In this document: positions 1 to 8,257 of the stretch, one piece after another | Numbering within the stretch: position 1 is the first letter of the stretch | How the letters are laid out: each line of letters opens with the position of its first letter | Assembly: GCA_028379895.1 (NCBI GenBank) | Contig: JAOEKQ010000006.1 | Location: 1-64,000 of the forward strand | Reading direction: 5' to 3' | Origin: Burkholderiales bacterium | Lineage (GTDB): Bacteria > Pseudomonadota > Gammaproteobacteria > Burkholderiales > Eutrophovitaceae | Length of the DNA: 64,000 nucleotides | Position numbers and translations under genes: made by a program | Notes under the pieces: model-generated | Databases searched by the model: none | The model's input: only the letters and a program-made list of their open reading frames with translations | What the model was told of the DNA's origin: nothing

Positions 1-1
1 C

Positions 2-1240
2 GACAGCTGGAATCCTGAAGTTATTCGTAAGCCTTTGATGCCATATGAAAAGAATCCAAAATTAGCAATACGTAAGGCATTAAACAATCCGATTAACGCG
101 TCGCCGCTATCGGAAGTAGCTAAAAGAAAGAAGAGAGTGTGTATTCTTATCTGTGATATCACTCGACCAGTTCCAAATCACCTAATACTCCCAGAAATTT
201 TGACTGAACTTATAAAAAACGGAGTACCACCGAAAAACATTGAAATTCTTATAGCTACTGGGCTGCATAGACCAAATCGAGGAGAGGAACTCAGACAACT
301 TATTGGTGATGAGTGGATTTTGAATAATATTAAAATATTCAATCATTTTGCGAAAAACGAAGCTGATCATGTGGTCATAGGCACTACCACCAAGAACACA
401 TTAGTAAAACTCGATAAACGATTTGTTAATGCTGATCTCAAAATTGTGACTGGACTGGTCGAACCTCACTTCATGGCGGGTTATTCAGGGGGAAGAAAGG
501 TTATCGCCCCCGGTGTTGCGCACCAAGAGACCATCACCACATTTCATAACCACAAGTTCATGTCTGACCCAAGAGCGGACAGTTGTATCTTGGAAGGAAA
601 TCCCTTGCATGAAGAACAACTCGAGATTGTTTCGATGCTTGGAGAAGTACTCTGCATCAATACGGTTTTAGACGAGCATAGAAACTTGTCCTTGGTGAAT
701 TATGGAGAAATTATTGCCAGTCATTTGGAGGCGGTAAATTTCGCAAAAAATTACCTCTCTGTTCCCGTGCAACGTAAATACAACACTATCGTCACCAGCG
801 CTGCAGGATATCCATTAGACGCCACGTATTATCAGACTGTAAAAGGAATGGTTGTTCCTTATCAAATTCTTGAGCCGGGAGGAGATTTAATAATCGCATC
901 AGAGTGCGCAGAAGGTCTTGGATCTGCCGAATTTAAACAAGCACAAAAAATTCTTGTCAGTAAAGGAGTGGAACATTTCCAGTCCAAGATTTCAAAAAAA
1001 TCCTACGCGGCGATAGACGAATGGCAAACACAAATGCAAACTAAAATCATGAATGTTGGAAACGTGTATCTGTATGCACCCAGCCTTCATCATGCAGATA
1101 AGGAACTAACCGGCGTAAATATCATTGAAAATCTAGACGAATTTGTGAGATCGCGGGTTGTTAATAATTTAAATGCGTTTGGAAAATCAAGCTTGGCAAT
1201 CATCCCGGAAGGTCCTTATGTTGTGCCAACACTCACCTAA
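2..1240 (+). CDS. larA: LarA-family nickel-pincer racemase/epimerase (5' end cut by window)
   Basis: The frame is open to the left edge (D-S-W-N-P-E-V-I-R... in frame before the first Met), so the true start lies outside; about 412 residues are visible. LarA enzymes racemise or epimerise alpha-hydroxy acids with a Lys-bound nickel pincer nucleotide. Seen here: DITRP near the N-terminus; ATGLHRP, whose His matches H108 of Lactobacillus LarA; EPHFMAG (H174 equivalent); GYSGGRK, with the cofactor-bearing Lys (K184 equivalent), followed by APGVA; and a His at HNHK (H200 equivalent). All key residues appear intact. A second LarA-like gene follows after 46 bp on the same strand. The substrate cannot be read from sequence; lactate is only one option in this family. 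The cofactor genes larB, larC and larE are not in the window. Confidence 0.85.
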   Translation, partial: DSWNPEVIRKPLMPYEKNPKLAIRKALNNPINASPLSEVAKRKKRVCILICDITRPVPNHLILPEILTELIKNGVPPKNIEILIATGLHRPNRGEELRQLIGDEWILNNIKIFNHFAKNEADHVVIGTTTKNTLVKLDKRFVNADLKIVTGLVEPHFMAGYSGGRKVIAPGVAHQETITTFHNHKFMSDPRADSCILEGNPLHEEQLEIVSMLGEVLCINTVLDEHRNLSLVNYGEIIASHLEAVNFAKNYLSVPVQRKYNTIVTSAAGYPLDATYYQTVKGMVVPYQILEPGGDLIIASECAEGLGSAEFKQAQKILVSKGVEHFQSKISKKSYAAIDEWQTQMQTKIMNVGNVYLYAPSLHHADKELTGVNIIENLDEFVRSRVVNNLNAFGKSSLAIIPEGPYVVPTLT

Positions 1241-1286
1241 TTTAGTTTAATCGCGTTGGTCCAGCCTAAAACTTAGAGGCAGTCAA

Positions 1287-2585
1287 ATGATCCACAAAAA
1301 AATAGATGTTCAAATTTCAGGAGGCCTAGATTTACCGTTGGGTAGTATGGTTCGTGTAGAGCAAAAATTCAGTGCGCCGAGAATTGAAGATATCACTGAG
1401 ACGGTAAAGAGAGAATTTGCAAAAGACAGTATTAAAAATAAAGTTGTTCCAGGGCAAACAATTGCGGTTGGTTGCGGTAGCCGTGGAATCGCGAATATTG
1501 CGTTGATTACAAAGGCGGTTGTTGATGAGTTAATTAGGCTAGGTGCCAAACCTTTCATTTTTCCGTGTATGGGAAGCCACGGGGCAGCGTCGGCAGAGGG
1601 GCAGAAAGAGGTTCTTGCCGGTTATGGTATTTCAGAAAAAACGATGTTTGTGCCGATTCACGCATCAATGGATACCGAAATCGTTGGGCACCTCAGAGAC
1701 GGCACACCAGTTCATGTAGATATCAATGCCGCGTCTGCTGACGGCATTGTCATAATAAATAGAATAAAACCGCATACAGCATTTCGAGGTGCTACCGAAA
1801 GCGGGCTAACAAAAATGCTTGCTATCGGTATTGGTAAAATCAATGGCGCATCGACATACCACAGACATGGCATGGATATGTTTCCAACGCTACTTCCGGA
1901 GATTCGCGATGTGAATATCAAACAGCGAAATATATTATTCGGTGTTGGCATTGTTGAAAACGCGTTTGATCAAACAGCCTTTATTGAAATTATCCCCGCA
2001 GAAAAAATTTCCGAAAAAGAGCCAGAACTTCAAACACTGGCAAAAAAAAATATGCCTAAGCTCAACTTTTCGAATATAGATGTTCTTATCATTGACGAAA
2101 TGGGTAAAAACATAAGTGGTGCTGGCTTTGATCCAAACATAACAGGAAGAAACAGACGCGCGGTAGAATGGGATCATGAACTGAGCATCAAAAAGATAGT
2201 GGTCTTGGCACTCACCCCAGAGAGCCATGGGAATGCGACCGGAATCGGTGGAGCCGACGTGATCACTATGCAACTTTACCGCGATATGGATGTAGGTGCG
2301 ACATACGCAAATGTCATCACTTCTATGAATCTTGATGGGGCGGCAATCCCGGTCATCATGAATTCAGATCGAGAGGCTATCGCTCTTGCAATCAAAACTG
2401 TGGTTCGTACAACACCCAGAAAATGCCGCGTTGTAAGAATAAAAAATACATTATCTCTTGGTGAGATTTACGTTTCGGAAAATATGCTTGACGAACTAAA
2501 AAAACATCCTGATCAATTTACAATTATGTCACGCGCATCAGATTGGCAATTTGATAATAACGATAAGATTCAACCATTCGATTAA
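1287..2585 (+). CDS. LarA-like (DUF2088) nickel-pincer isomerase paralogue
   Basis: 432 aa. A divergent LarA homologue, probably of the class sometimes annotated as nickel pincer cofactor-dependent isomerase group 22 (from memory, not checked). The catalytic scaffold is readable: GSHGAAS (H98, H108 equivalent), RIKPHTAFRG (H163, H174 equivalent), SGLTKM (K176 at the cofactor-attachment position) and YHRHG (H192/H194 region). It is clearly different from the gene just upstream: the N-terminus is MGS/GSRGIANI-type and the GYSGGRK motif is replaced by ATESGLTK. The two are therefore ancient paralogues, not a recent duplication. A GAGGCA sequence sits about 10 bp before the ATG. It is probably co-transcribed with the upstream larA-like gene. 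A hydroxy-acid isomerase role is inferred; the substrate is unknown. Confidence 0.75.
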   Translation: MIHKKIDVQISGGLDLPLGSMVRVEQKFSAPRIEDITETVKREFAKDSIKNKVVPGQTIAVGCGSRGIANIALITKAVVDELIRLGAKPFIFPCMGSHGAASAEGQKEVLAGYGISEKTMFVPIHASMDTEIVGHLRDGTPVHVDINAASADGIVIINRIKPHTAFRGATESGLTKMLAIGIGKINGASTYHRHGMDMFPTLLPEIRDVNIKQRNILFGVGIVENAFDQTAFIEIIPAEKISEKEPELQTLAKKNMPKLNFSNIDVLIIDEMGKNISGAGFDPNITGRNRRAVEWDHELSIKKIVVLALTPESHGNATGIGGADVITMQLYRDMDVGATYANVITSMNLDGAAIPVIMNSDREAIALAIKTVVRTTPRKCRVVRIKNTLSLGEIYVSENMLDELKKHPDQFTIMSRASDWQFDNNDKIQPFD

Positions 2586-2910
2586 TTAGTGCGTCGCAAT
2601 AAGATATATTGCCTATCATCCTAAAAACTAACGAGCCTTTTCTAAATTGTAATTCTGATCATCACAAATTGAGATTTATTATTGCTATTGAAAAAATATA
2701 AGACGCGCACTTTTGGTGCAATTTTTAAAAACCATCTCCCGAGCATTCGTCGTCTATCCACAAAAACTGTGGATAACATTGTCTGGTTACCGAACTGGAT
2801 AAATAAAAGTTGTTCCAGCTTAATAGTTTTGTTTGTTCTGCTTAAAAATTAATCAAAATGAGAAAGCTCCTTATGTCAAATATTAATAATAATAAGTACA
2901 TTTATAACCT
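2586..2910. other. AT-rich intergenic region between the LarA-like pair and the enolase-family gene
   Basis: 325 bp without a credible gene. Very AT-rich. It contains one conspicuous inverted repeat made of two DnaA-box-like 9-mers (listed separately) and a short GCAC-N5-GTGC dyad near 2708. I see no convincing sigma70 promoter with both hexamers, no strong terminator and no tRNA. It presumably holds the promoter of the downstream enolase-family gene. Confidence 0.6.
2754..2776. promoter_or_regulatory. Inverted pair of DnaA-box-like 9-mers
   Basis: CTATCCACA (2754-2762) and TGTGGATAA (2768-2776) face each other across 5 bp. The right copy is a perfect consensus DnaA box (TTATCCACA on the minus strand) and the left copy differs at its first base. 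The 8-bp arms TATCCACA/TGTGGATA are perfect. It may be a DnaA-responsive site or simply an operator dyad. No oriC-linked genes (dnaA, dnaN, gidA) are near. Confidence 0.35.
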
Positions 2911-4098
2911 ATGAGAATAATAGATATACGAACAATTCCTCTAGAAGTCGTCTTGCAAGAAACAGTCTACGACGCAAACTACACAATGAAAAACAAACCA
3001 GCTCTTTTAGTAGAAGTGATTACTGATGAGGGATTAGTAGGGACGGGGGAGGCCGCACATTTTGGAGGACCAATGAGCTCGACCACTCAGGTCATTGAAC
3101 ACGAGCTTAAACCATACTTGATTGGCAAAGATCCGATCAACACGGAGCTCATTTGGGACTTAATGCACAAGCGGGCTTACAAACATGGTCGGGGTGGAAT
3201 AGTGATCGCCGCTATCAGCGGAATTGACATTGCACTTTGGGATCTAAAAGGAAAAATTTCTGGCTTACCGTGCTGGCGTTTAATGGGTGGATATCGAAAG
3301 CGAGTACCTGCTTACGCCACAGGAGGCTTTTATTCAAGCACCAAAGATAATGACGCTTTAGTCGACGAAATGCGCACATACATGAAAGCCGGATTTCGCG
3401 CAGTGAAAATGAAGGTTGGCAGGAATAGCGCCATGGAACTATCTCCTTTACGAGCTTCTGAGGAATGCGGCATTGCGGAAGTTTCCCTTCAAGAGGATAT
3501 CAAGCGCGTCGAGTTAGTCAGACAAACTATTGGACCTGATATTAAACTTTGCGTAGATGCCAATGGCGCATGGGATGTTGCAACGGCTGTCAAAATGGGA
3601 CGAAAAATGGAACCCTATGACATCTATTGGCTTGAAGAGCCTGTTTGGCCTGACGATATACTTGGCAGCAGAGAGGTCGCCCAAAAATTATCTATTCCAA
3701 TTGCCGGATATGAAACATGTAGCTACGGGATTGTAGACTTTCATAAATATATTAACCACCGATCCGTTCATTTTGTGCAACCTGACGTTGCGTGGTCAGG
3801 CGGACTAACCGAATGTATAAAAATCGCCCATCTTGCTCAAGCGGCCAACTTACCGTTGGCGCCGCATATCCACGGCTCAGCGGTAGCAGTCGCTGCAGGC
3901 GTTCATCTGCTTGGCGCGATACGAAACGGAAGTATGGCGGAGACGGTGTTCCCAGCACATCCTTTACTGACGCAGCTAGTGAAAGAGCCACTTGTCATCG
4001 ATACAGATACTGGAGATATCACATTACCCGAGACACCCGGGTTGGGTATCGAACTGAATTTAGAGGTTGTTAAACAATACCGAACGGACGGCACCTAG
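2911..4098 (+). CDS. Mandelate racemase/muconate lactonizing (enolase superfamily) enzyme
   Basis: 395 aa. Enolase-superfamily enzymes abstract the proton alpha to a carboxylate using Mg2+; this one looks like an acid-sugar dehydratase or racemase. Seen: capping domain (about 1-125) and barrel with the K166-x-K168 pair (AVKMKVG), metal ligands D216 (VDANG), E242 (LEEP) and E268 (GYE), D292 (QPD) and H319 (APH) as the partner base. That is the mandelate-racemase arrangement (KxK plus His-Asp dyad). The spacing between K168 and D216 is about 48 residues, against roughly 29 in mandelate racemase, so there is an extra loop around 171-195. It lies 325 bp downstream of two LarA-like genes, suggesting a hydroxy-acid or sugar-acid pathway. 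The substrate is not predictable from sequence. Confidence 0.8.
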   Translation: MRIIDIRTIPLEVVLQETVYDANYTMKNKPALLVEVITDEGLVGTGEAAHFGGPMSSTTQVIEHELKPYLIGKDPINTELIWDLMHKRAYKHGRGGIVIAAISGIDIALWDLKGKISGLPCWRLMGGYRKRVPAYATGGFYSSTKDNDALVDEMRTYMKAGFRAVKMKVGRNSAMELSPLRASEECGIAEVSLQEDIKRVELVRQTIGPDIKLCVDANGAWDVATAVKMGRKMEPYDIYWLEEPVWPDDILGSREVAQKLSIPIAGYETCSYGIVDFHKYINHRSVHFVQPDVAWSGGLTECIKIAHLAQAANLPLAPHIHGSAVAVAAGVHLLGAIRNGSMAETVFPAHPLLTQLVKEPLVIDTDTGDITLPETPGLGIELNLEVVKQYRTDGT

Positions 4099-4104
4099 GA
4101 TCGA

Positions 4105-5553
4105 TTAATTGGCTTGCCATGCTCTAGTTTTTTGTTGTGCGGCCTTTAAATCTTCAGGAGAAAGCTGTGAGCCAATATAATCTCTAAGCTTTTCCAATTC
4201 TGCTCTATCTGAGCCTATGGACGCAGTCGCTGACAAGTTGCTCCAGACATACGCTTCAATCAAATTTTTGTTAATACTGAGGCCTTCAAAATACATCCAA
4301 GCTAGACGACTTTGTGCTTTAAGTTCGCCTTGATTCGCCGCAAGTAAAAACCATTTTATGGCCTCTACGAAATTCTGTGTACTCATTGATGGGTCTGAAT
4401 ACAAATGTCCCATCAGATATTGAGCATAGGCGTTACCCGATTTTGCTGGCTCTTCGTACCACTTCGCAGCGCGTTCATAATCAACTGCAACACCCTCATC
4501 ACCGAAAAAATACAAACCTCCAAGGATTTCATGCGCAGCGGTGTAACCTGAATCGGCTGCAGATTCTAACCAATCCAAAGCTTCTCTTACATCTTTATCA
4601 ACACCAAGACCATTAAGGAGCGAATACCCAACCATGAACTTTGATTCGGTGTCATCATTTTCGGCGGCCTTAGAAAACCAATTAAAAGCCTCTGTAGCAT
4701 CTTTCCCAACTCCGTTGCCTTCGTAATACGCCCAAGCTAAAGCCTTATAAACTGAACTTTCTCCGCTTAGTGCAGCTTTTTGAAAATACGCGACGGCCAG
4801 TTCCTCATCCTTTTTGCGACCTTCTCCGTTTGCATACATAAAACCTATTGCCGCAATCGCTTTAACATGTCCTTGTTTTGCTGCAGTCTCGTAAAAATCC
4901 GCTGATTTCTTTAAGTCTTTTTTTACTCCATTACCATTTTGATACATCCAACCCAAAGCATATTGCGGATATATGCGGTTATTTCGGGCGACCTTCTCGT
5001 ACCAAATCAACGCTTGCGAGAAGTCTGGCTCGCCGAGAAGACCCGAAAAATATAGGTACCCCATCATTTCTTGCGCATCTACGCTACCGGCATCAGCAGC
5101 CGAAAGATAAGCATCTAACGCTTTAGGAATATTTTTCTCTACCTCTGTCCCCTCAAAATACAGACCGCCAGCAATTAAGGCCGCATTCATATTCCCATTT
5201 TTGGCTGCTCGGCTAAACCACATCGCTCCTAATTCAGCATCACGCGGAACAAATCTACCAACCAAATAAAGGTTACCCAAACGCTCTTGAGCCGGCATAA
5301 ATTGTTGCTCGGCGCTCAAGGTATACCATTTGATCGCTAAAGAAAAATCTTGAGGCACTCCTTTCCCGTTAAAGTAACATTCACCAAGGGAAAATTGCCC
5401 TTTTGCATCACCATTCTCCGCGGCCTCTGCAAACAAATGAAAAGCCGATAAATAATCCTCGGCTTCATAAGCACGTTGAGCATCGTTAACGTTGGCTTGA
5501 ACCGAAAAGGCGGCAATAAGAGAAAAAACAGTTAGTACACGCAAAAAAATCAT
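4105..5553 (-). CDS. Secreted Sel1-repeat protein
   Basis: 482 aa. Residues 1-20 form a signal peptide (hydrophobic core VLTVFSLIAAFSV, cleavage probably after SVQA). The rest is a run of about twelve Sel1-like repeats, each around 36 residues with the signature A..LG..Y..G.GV..D...A..WY..AA..G. Such alpha-solenoids are protein-interaction scaffolds, often periplasmic. The last ~50 residues (EAYVWSNLSA, then LSPEDLKAAQ) match the typical terminal Sel1 unit. It lies 120 bp downstream of the VWA gene on the same strand, so it may be the distal gene of the MoxR/VWA operon or have its own promoter. It ends 6 bp from the convergent enolase-family gene. Specific function unknown. Confidence 0.85.
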   Translation of the reverse strand: MIFLRVLTVFSLIAAFSVQANVNDAQRAYEAEDYLSAFHLFAEAAENGDAKGQFSLGECYFNGKGVPQDFSLAIKWYTLSAEQQFMPAQERLGNLYLVGRFVPRDAELGAMWFSRAAKNGNMNAALIAGGLYFEGTEVEKNIPKALDAYLSAADAGSVDAQEMMGYLYFSGLLGEPDFSQALIWYEKVARNNRIYPQYALGWMYQNGNGVKKDLKKSADFYETAAKQGHVKAIAAIGFMYANGEGRKKDEELAVAYFQKAALSGESSVYKALAWAYYEGNGVGKDATEAFNWFSKAAENDDTESKFMVGYSLLNGLGVDKDVREALDWLESAADSGYTAAHEILGGLYFFGDEGVAVDYERAAKWYEEPAKSGNAYAQYLMGHLYSDPSMSTQNFVEAIKWFLLAANQGELKAQSRLAWMYFEGLSINKNLIEAYVWSNLSATASIGSDRAELEKLRDYIGSQLSPEDLKAAQQKTRAWQAN

Positions 5554-5673
5554 TGGAACCCCGAAAAATTTTTTGGGACACTTAACTTGAATAAGCTAAC
5601 AACTACACTTATATAATTAAGCCAGCCAGCCAAATAAGATATCGTCAACGACACCGGAAGGCAACTGCTCAGC

Positions 5674-8253
5674 TTAATTCGATAATCGTTTCCAAGCAAA
5701 GGGGGAACGCCTTACAAAAATATCAAGTAAGTAGGCAACTAATGCCAATATCATCAATACGGGCCACAAGGCAAAGCGTTTTTGAGCTGCGTCTTCACGG
5801 GCTGTAAAAATATCTTCAGCACGAGCACCAAGCTCGCCACCCGTAGTTGAAGCCATAACCGATAACAATTCGAAATTTGGCCCAGAAAAACGATACTCAG
5901 CAGGAAAACCAGGAAAAACAGATCTAGACCCTGCCATGTCCACAATATCACTTGAAATGTCGCCCTCTGCTTCTAAGGTTGCAGAAATGGCGTCTTGGCT
6001 ATCAAAAGGTACGACAAGCTGATACCGCCCAGGGGCAATTTGCGACATATTAACTGAGCGAGCATCTTTCCCAACACTCACGCGTAACTTCGGTGAGAGG
6101 CTATTTCTAAAACTTCCACCCTCAGTGAGAAGAGTAAGATTAAAAACTGCGGCTTCATTTTCCCTTTCACTCGAAAAAAATACCGTTGTAGAACCTAATT
6201 GCTTAGCGACACTGCGCGTTAACTGTGACCAAAACTTACCGTACCCCTCCCACTGGACCCAATCAGCAGACCATCGATTTTTAACATCCGAAGTGAATAA
6301 AATAGTCTTACCTAGGCCATATTGCCAACGTGTCAAAAGAGGAGCGCCTTGCTGCGTGACCAATACTGTTTCCGCAGTGTCTTTCGCTTTTACTGCAATA
6401 TGACCTCTAAGCGGAGGAGCAGATTGCAGATCAATACCTGACAAAGATCCAGTTGGTTGCTTAATGACAGTAAGAATTGATTCCTCTACAAGACTAGTTC
6501 CAACGACTTTCTTGGTTTCCTCAGTAAAGATTTGCGGGATCGAGTCTGCTGACAATGCCAAATAATTTCGACCGTCCCCCCAGTCTGATAGTTGTCGCAT
6601 CAAGCCGGGATTACCCCCGTCTCCAATCGTAACGGTAGAAACTACGATATTGCTGTCTCTCATTCTCTTGAGTAAACGTTCGTATTCAGCTGGGGCGGTA
6701 TCTCCGTCCGACAAAAGAATGACGTGCTTTGTTGGAACTTCTAGGTCTCTTAAGAGGCGATAAACAATTCCGAGCGCCGGGTAGATGTTAGTTTGTCCGC
6801 TGGCCTGAATTCGACTAATCAAAGCTTCTGCCTTACGTTTAGATTTAACGGGCTCGACGGGTACGGGTACGTACGGCTGAGAATCAAAAGCCACCACCCC
6901 AAAATAGTGTTGTTCCTCTAGCAAATCGAGAGACGCCCGTGCAGCTTCTTTTGCATACTCAATCTTTCGACCTTTCATACTGTAGGAACGATCAATCGCA
7001 ATGACGAGCGCAATATCCTTGCGTTTTTCTTGAGCCTCGAAGTCAGCTGGTAATAAATCCTCAAGAATCGAATTCGAGTAGCCATCGTCCCCAAAGGTGT
7101 TTTCTCCACTAGCAAAAATTAGCCCGCCGCCATAATTTTGAACATATCGTTTAATGTCCCTCATTGAATTAGAAGAGATTGTCGCAGCTAAAACATCGGA
7201 GAGAATCAACACGTCGTACGACTTAAGATCATCATATTTTGGAATACGATCATTCACAATGACGTCAAAGCCAGCCTTGCTTAATGCCTCATTCAAGTAT
7301 GAGGACGCACCCGAAATTCCCTCTAAGTACAGGATCCTCGCTTTATCTTCGACCCAGGCGCTTATTTGAGTACGATTATTTTCCAAGTATGGATCATCTT
7401 CAACAGCAATAAGCACATCTAAAGGTACAGATCCCGCTTCAGGAAGTCTCATGTTAACCTGAAGGTCATTAAAACCTTGCTCAACAGAATAGACTTGCTT
7501 AGCTACCAACTGACCATTCGTTGAAATAGTAACCTCTACCGAAGCTGTCGAGGGACTATATACAGTAACAAGGGTGGAGATAGGCTCTAAGGCTCTCAAT
7601 CTTTCGGGAAGCTTTACATTACTTATCCAAGCATCTGTCACTTCGGCAGAATCAGCTAACATAGGGTAGATACGTGTGCCTGAACTCTCGGCAGACTGAA
7701 CCAAGTCTAGTAGCGAACCATCAGTTTGATTCCCGTCGGAAAACAGCACAATCCTCTTAACGTGACCCGCTCCCAATAATGCAAGCGATTCATCAACTGC
7801 GGCCTCTAGGTTCGTACCCGACTGTTCTACATGCGCTGAATCACTCGATAAAGCACCCTGTCCAAGGTCAGCAATCGTTATTTCTCTCGCTTCCTCCGTT
7901 GAGGACACGACCGCACGATTCTGTCCAAAGATCACGATTTTTGATTGAGCAGGCTTATATCTTTGCTCAACCTCATCTATCCACCTAAGTGATTTATCTA
8001 TAAAACCTGCTGACACACTCCTTGATACGTCGAGCGCGTATATCACTGAAATATCTTGATTCGCATATCGGATGATGGGCTGAGTCAAACCTAAGATGAC
8101 AGCCAGTATGGACGCGACACGAAAGAAAGTTAATAGGCGAAGGTGTTTACGACCCAAATTAGTTTTTGTCTTAGTCGATAGCCACCAAAGCAAAGGCAGG
8201 AGGGTAATAAGCCAAAGGGCGTATGGATTTTCAATACTAAACATAGGATCCAT
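5674..8253 (-). CDS. Membrane protein with two VWA domains and a GATase1-like domain
   Basis: 859 aa. Two N-terminal transmembrane segments (about 11-25 and 40-58) precede a first VWA domain with an intact MIDAS motif D75-x-S77-x-S79 and FSDGNQTDG near 171. Next come a beta-rich segment (about 205-300), a glutamine-amidotransferase-like Rossmann segment (ARILYLEG..., YDVLILSD, YGGGLIFASG; no catalytic Cys seen), and a second VWA embedded after it with D421-x-S423-x-S425 and LLSDGDTA. A C-terminal TM helix (FALWPVLMILALVAYLLDIF) follows. It is the last core gene of the MoxR operon, starting 4 bp after the preceding gene. The start MDPMFSI could equally be the Met at position 4. Related operons are thought to serve cell-envelope or metal-dependent complex assembly; the exact role here is unknown. 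Confidence 0.8.
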   Translation of the reverse strand: MDPMFSIENPYALWLITLLPLLWWLSTKTKTNLGRKHLRLLTFFRVASILAVILGLTQPIIRYANQDISVIYALDVSRSVSAGFIDKSLRWIDEVEQRYKPAQSKIVIFGQNRAVVSSTEEAREITIADLGQGALSSDSAHVEQSGTNLEAAVDESLALLGAGHVKRIVLFSDGNQTDGSLLDLVQSAESSGTRIYPMLADSAEVTDAWISNVKLPERLRALEPISTLVTVYSPSTASVEVTISTNGQLVAKQVYSVEQGFNDLQVNMRLPEAGSVPLDVLIAVEDDPYLENNRTQISAWVEDKARILYLEGISGASSYLNEALSKAGFDVIVNDRIPKYDDLKSYDVLILSDVLAATISSNSMRDIKRYVQNYGGGLIFASGENTFGDDGYSNSILEDLLPADFEAQEKRKDIALVIAIDRSYSMKGRKIEYAKEAARASLDLLEEQHYFGVVAFDSQPYVPVPVEPVKSKRKAEALISRIQASGQTNIYPALGIVYRLLRDLEVPTKHVILLSDGDTAPAEYERLLKRMRDSNIVVSTVTIGDGGNPGLMRQLSDWGDGRNYLALSADSIPQIFTEETKKVVGTSLVEESILTVIKQPTGSLSGIDLQSAPPLRGHIAVKAKDTAETVLVTQQGAPLLTRWQYGLGKTILFTSDVKNRWSADWVQWEGYGKFWSQLTRSVAKQLGSTTVFFSSERENEAAVFNLTLLTEGGSFRNSLSPKLRVSVGKDARSVNMSQIAPGRYQLVVPFDSQDAISATLEAEGDISSDIVDMAGSRSVFPGFPAEYRFSGPNFELLSVMASTTGGELGARAEDIFTAREDAAQKRFALWPVLMILALVAYLLDIFVRRSPFAWKRLSN

Positions 8254-8257
8254 GTCT

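Noticed and set aside
2754-2776. Chromosomal origin
   Set aside because: Only two boxes, no DUE-like 13-mers recognised, and no dnaA, dnaN, gidA or parA nearby.
3752-4094. Overlapping frames on both strands inside the enolase-family gene
   Set aside because: They have no recognisable protein motifs, while the enolase-family frame carries the active-site residues through this stretch.
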